Assembly: GCA_902488725.1 (NCBI GenBank)
Contig: CABTXO010000025.1
Location: 1 to 11,215, forward strand
DNA length: 11,215 nucleotides
From: an uncultured Bacteroidales bacterium
GTDB lineage: Bacteria > Bacteroidota > Bacteroidia > Bacteroidales > UBA932
Reading direction: 5' to 3'
Part shown: positions 7,365-11,215 of the stretch, in pieces
Position numbering within the stretch: the stretch's first letter is position 1
Layout of the letters: each line of letters starts with the position of its first letter
The notes under the pieces: generated by a model
The model's database searches: none
Told to the model about the DNA's origin: nothing
What the model saw: only the letters and a program-made list of their open reading frames with translations
Translations under genes and position numbers: made by a program

Positions 7365-7373
7365 AAACAAATT

Positions 7374-8054
7374 ATGAAGCAGTTCTCGATGACGGCAGTC
7401 CTGCTGCTGACATTTCTGTTCATGGCCGCGCAGGAAAAGCAATGGGCCGATTTCGACCGGTACCGGAACGCCAATGCGGAAGTCCTCTCCGCGCAGGAGA
7501 AGGGGGCGAAGCGCCCGCTCGCCGTGCTGATGGGCGACTCGATCACGGATGCCTGGTTCCGGCAGGACGCCGGATTCTTCCAGTCCGGCAACCTCGTCGG
7601 CCGGGGCATCAGCGGCCAGTGCTCTTCCCAGATGCTGGTCCGCTTCCAGCGCGACGTGGTGGAACTCCGCCCGAAGTACGTCGCCATCCTCGCGGGGATC
7701 AACGACATTGCCCGGAATGCCGGCTTCAGCGACGTGGAGAACACCTTCCGCAACATCGTGTCGATGTGCCAGATCGCCCGCCGCAACAAGATCAAAGTGG
7801 TGCTCTGCACCGTTCCTCCGGCCGCGCAGATCGGCTGGCGGAAGCAGCTCGGAGACATTTCGGGAGAGGTGAAACGGCTGAACGACAGCCTTCGGGAATA
7901 TGCCCGCGCCAGCCGCTTCAAGCTGGTCGACTACGCCAAGGTGCTGGCCGACGCAGAGGGCGTCACTCGGGCCGACTACTCCAAGGACCAGATTCATCCG
8001 AACCTGGACGGCTACAAGGCCATGGAGGCGGCGCTGATGGCCGTGCTCAAATGA
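7374..8054 (+). CDS. Secreted SGNH/GDSL-family esterase (small, 226 aa)
   Basis: A 226-residue hydrolase with an N-terminal signal peptide (MKQFSMTAVLLLTFLFMAA, likely cut before Gln20), so it acts in the periplasm or outside the cell. All four SGNH blocks are present. GDSITDAW (54-61) has nucleophile Ser56, RGISGQ (77-82) has Gly80, AGINDIA (107-113) has Asn110, and DQIHPN (205-210) has Asp205 and His208. Such enzymes remove acetyl or other short acyl groups from sugars, or act as lysophospholipases; the substrate cannot be told from the sequence. The frame is open far upstream, but the ATG at 7374 is chosen because it begins the signal peptide and follows a TATCTTTG promoter. It is divergent from murK, and its stop is one base from the stop of the convergent second SGNH esterase. 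Confidence 0.85.
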   Translation: MKQFSMTAVLLLTFLFMAAQEKQWADFDRYRNANAEVLSAQEKGAKRPLAVLMGDSITDAWFRQDAGFFQSGNLVGRGISGQCSSQMLVRFQRDVVELRPKYVAILAGINDIARNAGFSDVENTFRNIVSMCQIARRNKIKVVLCTVPPAAQIGWRKQLGDISGEVKRLNDSLREYARASRFKLVDYAKVLADAEGVTRADYSKDQIHPNLDGYKAMEAALMAVLK

Positions 8055-8055
8055 G

Positions 8056-9153
8056 TCAGCGGGAGCGGAGGGCCTTCCGGATCAGCGGAAGGATCGCATC
8101 GGTGTAGCGCATCGCGCCCAGATCCGTAAAATGGACTCCGTCCACGGTCGCTTCCCCGTCCTTTCCGATCAGATGGTCGCACGGGAGGTAGTAGATCCGC
8201 TTTTCCCCGGCCTTCTTCAGTTTGAGGAAGAGTTCGTGCTGCGCCTGATTTTTCTTGGCCACGGTCTCCCGGCTCCCCTGGTCGAAGACTCCGTGCGGGA
8301 AGTCCGGCTCCTCGACGAAGATCACGGGCACGTCCGGATGGGCATCCCGCAGAATCCTGAAGAACCGCTCTCCCCGCTCCCGGATATGGTCCGCCGAAGC
8401 GTTGGGCACCTCGTCCAGCACGAAGATGCCGGGCCGCTCCACCTGTGCCATCAGTTCGGCGATCTCCAGGTCCAGCAAGGCATTGCCGCTGAAACCGAGG
8501 TTGATGACCTCGCGGCCGGTCCTGCGCCCGATCAAAGCGGTGAAAGCCATGCCGGGGCGGGATACGCAGCCCCCCTGCAGGATGCTGGTGCCGTACATCA
8601 CGATCTTGCCGTCCGTGCGGGGATAGTCCAGGGCCGGCACCTCCAGCATGCTCCCCTCCTGCACGCCGATCTCCAGCTTGGTGATTCCGTCATAGAGCGA
8701 CAGATAGAGCATGTACTCCCGCATCTGCCCGTCCATGTTCCGGACGAGCGGCGCTTCGGTCAGCTTCCGGTTCATGTCCGGCCGGCCGGTTCCCGCATAG
8801 CGCCATTGCCCGTCATGCAACGCATAAAGGTCCACGCCCCGGATCCCCGTCGCCGGCATGTGGTTCATGCGGACTGCGTTCAGGGATTCCCAGCGGGCAT
8901 GGATGCCGGGGGAATTGCTCCGGAAGCGGATGAACAAGCCGGCGGAATTCCGGCCCAGGCCCCACACGGGCTTGCGGGACATCTGCTCGTAGGAGGCCGG
9001 CAGACGCTCGTAGCGGGCGGAGGTGTTTTCGATGCATTTTCCGTACAGCGGGAACGCGGATGCGTCCCGGTAGACGATCCCGGGGGTCTGCCCCGGAACC
9101 GCGAGGGCCGTCAGGCAAAGGACGGCCGCCAGCAGGTATTTTTTCATATTCAT
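8056..9153 (-). CDS. Secreted two-domain SGNH esterase (GxDLY N-terminal domain plus GDSL-like lipase domain)
   Basis: A 365-residue exported hydrolase. The signal peptide is MNMKKYLLAAVLCLTALAVPG (to about residue 21). A beta-rich N-terminal domain carries the GxDLY signature (GVDLY, 106-110), the element that names the N-terminal domain of this esterase family. The catalytic domain follows: MYGTSILQGGCVSRPGM (186-202, nucleophile Ser190), LGFSGN (219-224), VLDEVPNAS (245-253, Asn251) and DGVHFTDLG (338-346, Asp338 and His341). From memory the family often has Cys where Glu248 is. The substrate is unknown; carbohydrate O-acyl esters are the usual guess. The ATG at 9153 shares a base with the pnuC stop (TGATG), implying coupling; an ATG two codons later (9147) is an alternative. 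A much longer frame runs back to 9690, but it lies within pnuC and lacks family similarity. Confidence 0.88.
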   Translation of the reverse strand: MNMKKYLLAAVLCLTALAVPGQTPGIVYRDASAFPLYGKCIENTSARYERLPASYEQMSRKPVWGLGRNSAGLFIRFRSNSPGIHARWESLNAVRMNHMPATGIRGVDLYALHDGQWRYAGTGRPDMNRKLTEAPLVRNMDGQMREYMLYLSLYDGITKLEIGVQEGSMLEVPALDYPRTDGKIVMYGTSILQGGCVSRPGMAFTALIGRRTGREVINLGFSGNALLDLEIAELMAQVERPGIFVLDEVPNASADHIRERGERFFRILRDAHPDVPVIFVEEPDFPHGVFDQGSRETVAKKNQAQHELFLKLKKAGEKRIYYLPCDHLIGKDGEATVDGVHFTDLGAMRYTDAILPLIRKALRSR

Positions 9154-9779
9154 CAAGATTTTTCGGTTTCTTGCGTATCGGCGACATACACCCCGTGCTT
9201 CTTCCAGTGGTACCAGCCGTAGACGGCCGCGACCACGTAGACGGCATACAAGACCGCCATCCAGTAGAGGCGGGTCCGGAGGCAGAGGACGGTGAGCAGG
9301 GAGTCGGCGAGGATCCACAGCAGCCATTCCTCGGGATAGGTCCGGGCGAGCCAGAACATGGCGATGGCGGACATGACGGTCACGACGGCATCCAGATCCG
9401 ATTCGCTGCCGCCCAGCAAGCGCAGCGCGACGATCAGCAGGGCGGAGGCGGAGACGAAGACGGCCAGGCTCCAGAGCACCGTCCGCCGGTCCAGCCGGCG
9501 CAGGTGGATGGCGGCGCCGGTCCTGCCGGCGGGGCGGTCCGCATCCAGTCTTTTCGCGTCCCTGCGCCACTGGATGATGCCCCAGACGGACATGGCCACG
9601 TAGTAGATGTTCAGGCCCATCTGGGCCCAGACCTGCTGCACCGCGAACGAGAAGGCACAGGCGAGGCCCATGGCAATCCCGAAAAACCACATCAGGTTCT
9701 TCTGGAAGATTTCGAGCACGACGTAGATGACACCCGTGACGAGGGCGAAGACTTCAATGGCCTGGATGATTGCTTCCAT
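9153..9779 (-). CDS. pnuC: PnuC-family vitamin transporter (nicotinamide riboside or thiamine type)
   Basis: A 208-residue inner-membrane protein with about seven hydrophobic segments. PnuC proteins carry vitamin nucleosides by facilitated diffusion, with trapping by a cytoplasmic kinase. Family features include NLMWFFGIAMG (28-38), GLNIYYVAMSVWGIIQW (55-71), the acidic-Trp helix YPEEWLLWILADS (148-160) and a C-terminal YVVAAVYGWYHWKK (181-194). Close relatives in Bacteroidota import thiamine (PnuT) beside a TonB-dependent receptor, and a receptor gene lies divergently 47 bp away here. Nicotinamide riboside is the other main candidate, and the sequence alone does not decide. No vitamin kinase, pyrophosphokinase or Nudix gene is adjacent; the next gene is a secreted esterase. 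The ATG at 9779 lies only 6 bp beyond a TATCTTTG box, so the leader would be about 1-2 nt. Confidence 0.87.
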   Translation of the reverse strand: MEAIIQAIEVFALVTGVIYVVLEIFQKNLMWFFGIAMGLACAFSFAVQQVWAQMGLNIYYVAMSVWGIIQWRRDAKRLDADRPAGRTGAAIHLRRLDRRTVLWSLAVFVSASALLIVALRLLGGSESDLDAVVTVMSAIAMFWLARTYPEEWLLWILADSLLTVLCLRTRLYWMAVLYAVYVVAAVYGWYHWKKHGVYVADTQETEKS

Positions 9780-9785
9780 AATTTA

Positions 9786-9793
9786 CAAAGATA
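9786..9793 (-). promoter_or_regulatory. -7 box for pnuC and the downstream esterase
   Basis: Read on the minus strand this is TATCTTTG, matching TAnnTTTG exactly. Only six bases separate it from the pnuC ATG at 9779, so the transcription start would fall at about 9781-9780 with almost no leader. A weaker copy (GATCTTTG, one mismatch) lies 9 bp further upstream at 9802-9795 and would give about 10 nt of leader. Confidence 0.65.
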
Positions 9794-9803
9794 GCAAAGA
9801 TCG
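9786..9803. repeat. Tandem 9-bp direct repeat in the pnuC promoter
   Basis: CAAAGATAG and CAAAGATCG lie head to tail and differ at one base. The first copy contains the minus-strand -7 box and the second resembles it. This could mean two alternative promoters or a repeated protein-binding half-site. Confidence 0.4.
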
Positions 9804-9813
9804 CGGAAATGAC

Positions 9814-9821
9814 TACATTTG
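9814..9821 (+). promoter_or_regulatory. -7 box for the TonB-dependent receptor gene
   Basis: TACATTTG matches TAnnTTTG exactly. It ends 5 bp before the ATG at 9827, so transcription would begin at about the start codon itself. Use of the third codon (ATG at 9833) would leave a leader of about 6-7 nt. Confidence 0.62.
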
Positions 9822-9826
9822 TACCG

Positions 9827-11215
9827 ATGAGAATGCTTTCCCTCCTGCCGCTGCTGCTGTGCTGCCTCCCGGGTCCGTCCCGGGCGGCGGGGATGCCCGC
9901 GGCCCCGCCAGCCCTGTTCACCGTTCCGCCGCATGAGTTTGACGACACGGTCCGCTCTGCCGCAACGCCGCAGGATACCCTCCGGGCGTCCGGGATCGTC
10001 GGCCTCCGGCAGAGCGCCGCCGGGGACTCCGCCCCGCGCGAACGGATCGCCGCCGTGGACGGCATCGCCGACATCGTCCGCACCTTTTCCGGCGTGCAGC
10101 TCAAGGACTACGGCGGCCTCGGCGGCCTGAAGACGATCAACGTCCGCAGCCTCGGCAGCGAACACACGGGCATATTCATCGACGGCATCCAGGTGGACAA
10201 CGCCCAGAACATGCAGGTCGATCTCGGCCGCTTCTCCCCCGAGCACCTCGGCGCCATCACCCTCTACCACGGGCAGCGCAGCCGCTGGCTCCAGGCCGCC
10301 AAGGAATATTCCCTCGCCAACGCCCTCTACCTCGAGTCGCTTCCGCCCGCGGATGCCCGGCGCACGCTCCGGCTGCGGCTGCGCGGCGGATCCTTCGGCT
10401 CCTTCGCCCCTTCCGCCACCTTCGAAGGGAATCTCGGCCGCGGCAACTCCTTCCGGGCGGGCGGGGAATATGTCCGCACGGACGGCCGCTACCGCTTCAC
10501 GGCGGACGACACCACGATGCTCCGGCAGAACACCGACCTGGCCAGCTTCCGCGCCGAAGCCGCCTTCTTCCACCGCGGCGCCGCCCGCTGGGACGCGAAG
10601 ATCTACTTCTACGACTCCGAACGCGGCCTGCCCGGCCCCGTGGTCCGGCGCCCGCAGCAGGACGTGCTCTCGATGGACCGGCAGGCGGACCGGGACTTCT
10701 TCGTGCAGGGAAACTGGCAGCAGGGACAGAACCTGCTGAAAGCCAAATATTCCCGCACCTGGACCCGGTACACCACCGATCCCTGGAAGGAGCCATCCGC
10801 CCTGCCCGTGGACAACCGCTATGCCCGGCAGAGCGCCTACCTTTCCGCCTCGCACCTCTTCACCCTCGGATTCCTGCGGCTCAACGCCGCCCAGGACCTC
10901 CAGTACAACCGGATGGAGGCCAACCTCACAGGGTTCGTCCGGCCCCGCCGGCTGAGCTCCTGGACAGCCCTCGCCGCCCATGCCGCCCTACGGAAACTGA
11001 ACCTGTCCGCCTCGCTGGTGGACCAGGCGGTGTACGACGGATTCGCCGGGGGTGCGGCCGGGGGGTTCGCCCGGGAGAACCGCTTCCGCAACTTTCTGTC
11101 CCCCGCCCTGGTCTGGGAATACGTCCCTGCGGCGGACCGGGGGACCCGGGAAGTCCGGCTGTCCGGCTTCGCAAAGCGTTCCTGCCGGATGCCCTCCTTC
11201 AATGACCTGTACTAC
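9827..11215 (+). CDS. TonB-dependent outer-membrane receptor, vitamin-type, 3'-truncated by the window edge
   Basis: The frame is open from 9827 to the last base (463 codons, no stop), so the gene continues beyond the window; such receptors are usually 600-750 residues. The N-terminus is a signal peptide (MRMLSLLPLLLCCLPGPSRA). A DTL-containing stretch near residues 50-56 may be the TonB box. A plug domain covers about 75-150: IADIVRTFSGVQLKDYGG (80-97), GLKTINVRSLGSEHTG (100-115), FIDGIQVDN (117-125) and ITLYHGQ (144-150). Beta-strands of the barrel follow, and the last visible residues, MPSFNDLYY, form the motif common in BtuB-like barrels. There is no CarboxypepD_reg-like N-terminal domain, and no SusD partner is seen on the visible side, which argues against a glycan SusC protein. 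Divergence from pnuC suggests uptake of a vitamin, perhaps thiamine. The second Met at 9833 is an alternative start. Confidence 0.93.
   Translation, partial: MRMLSLLPLLLCCLPGPSRAAGMPAAPPALFTVPPHEFDDTVRSAATPQDTLRASGIVGLRQSAAGDSAPRERIAAVDGIADIVRTFSGVQLKDYGGLGGLKTINVRSLGSEHTGIFIDGIQVDNAQNMQVDLGRFSPEHLGAITLYHGQRSRWLQAAKEYSLANALYLESLPPADARRTLRLRLRGGSFGSFAPSATFEGNLGRGNSFRAGGEYVRTDGRYRFTADDTTMLRQNTDLASFRAEAAFFHRGAARWDAKIYFYDSERGLPGPVVRRPQQDVLSMDRQADRDFFVQGNWQQGQNLLKAKYSRTWTRYTTDPWKEPSALPVDNRYARQSAYLSASHLFTLGFLRLNAAQDLQYNRMEANLTGFVRPRRLSSWTALAAHAALRKLNLSASLVDQAVYDGFAGGAAGGFARENRFRNFLSPALVWEYVPAADRGTREVRLSGFAKRSCRMPSFNDLYY

Larger units (their letters stand above)
7284..7373. promoter_or_regulatory. 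Divergent promoter region between murK and the SGNH esterase gene
   Basis: This 90-bp gap is far richer in A+T than the flanking genes and is the longest non-coding stretch in the window. It contains one Bacteroidota -7 box for each direction (7314-7307 leftward, 7336-7343 rightward) and a short inverted repeat at 7348-7364. No good -33 TTTG element was found for either direction. No larger operator palindrome or riboswitch fold was recognised by eye. Confidence 0.75.
9780..9826. promoter_or_regulatory. Compact divergent promoter region between pnuC and the TonB receptor gene
   Basis: Both promoters are squeezed into 47 bp. It holds an exact -7 box for each direction and a tandem CAAAGAT repeat. 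There is no room for a TPP riboswitch or other structured leader, although vitamin uptake genes in Bacteroidota often have one. No convincing -33 TTTG was found. Confidence 0.72.

Noticed and set aside
6339..7373. Upstream extension of the small SGNH esterase frame to 6339
   Set aside because: The added stretch is antisense to murK and lacks family similarity. The ATG at 7374 begins a signal peptide and follows a promoter box.
9154..9690. Upstream extension of the two-domain esterase frame to 9690
   Set aside because: It lies entirely within pnuC in another frame. The signal peptide begins at 9153 or 9147.
9780..9826. TPP riboswitch upstream of the receptor or pnuC
   Set aside because: Only 47 bp are available and both promoters occupy them. 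No CTGAGA-type conserved core was seen.
1..11215. tRNA, rRNA, CRISPR array, insertion sequence, phage or defence genes
   Set aside because: No repeat-spacer pattern, transposase, integrase or conserved RNA core was recognised. Nearly every base is accounted for by known metabolic, repair or transport genes.

Overview
This window looks like a compact chromosomal segment from a high-GC member of the Bacteroidota, probably of the order Bacteroidales. GC is about 60-65 % by eye. Three things support this: both divergent intergenic gaps carry the Bacteroidota -7 promoter box TAnnTTTG, the starts lack recognisable Shine-Dalgarno sequences, and the gene families are typical of gut Bacteroidales (murK-murQ pair, PnuC with a TonB-dependent receptor, GxDLY-type SGNH esterase). 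The genus cannot be read from the sequence. No insertion sequence, phage gene, tRNA, rRNA or CRISPR array was seen, and codon use looks uniform throughout.

Layout: (a) 1-4408, plus strand: a hexuronate catabolic operon, uxaC (5' end outside the window), kdgK, a KDPG aldolase gene and an ExuT-like MFS transporter, with gaps of 3, 12 and 9 bp. These genes would import glucuronate or galacturonate, isomerise it, phosphorylate 2-keto-3-deoxygluconate and split KDPG to pyruvate and glyceraldehyde-3-phosphate. The reductase and dehydratase between isomerase and kinase (UxuB, UxuA) are not in the window and presumably lie upstream. (b) 4405-7283, minus strand: four overlapping genes in the order murK-type kinase, murQ, recR, mntP. 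They join amino-sugar (MurNAc/GlcNAc) salvage to recombination repair and manganese efflux in one apparent transcript. (c) 7374-8054, plus strand: a secreted SGNH esterase, divergent from murK across a 90-bp AT-rich promoter region. (d) 8056-9779, minus strand: pnuC followed by a translationally coupled second secreted SGNH esterase. (e) 9827-11215, plus strand: the first 463 codons of a TonB-dependent outer-membrane receptor, divergent from pnuC across 47 bp.

The window is extremely dense. The longest non-coding stretch is 90 bp. One convergent pair shares its stop codons and the other is separated by a single base, so neither leaves room for a conventional terminator. The most unusual structure is regulatory. 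Both divergent gaps contain outward-facing -7 boxes 20-21 bp apart, so each promoter's -33 region falls on or beside the other's -7 box. At pnuC and the receptor gene the boxes lie so close to the start codons that the transcripts would be nearly leaderless. No clearly new multi-gene system was found; the genes themselves belong to known families.
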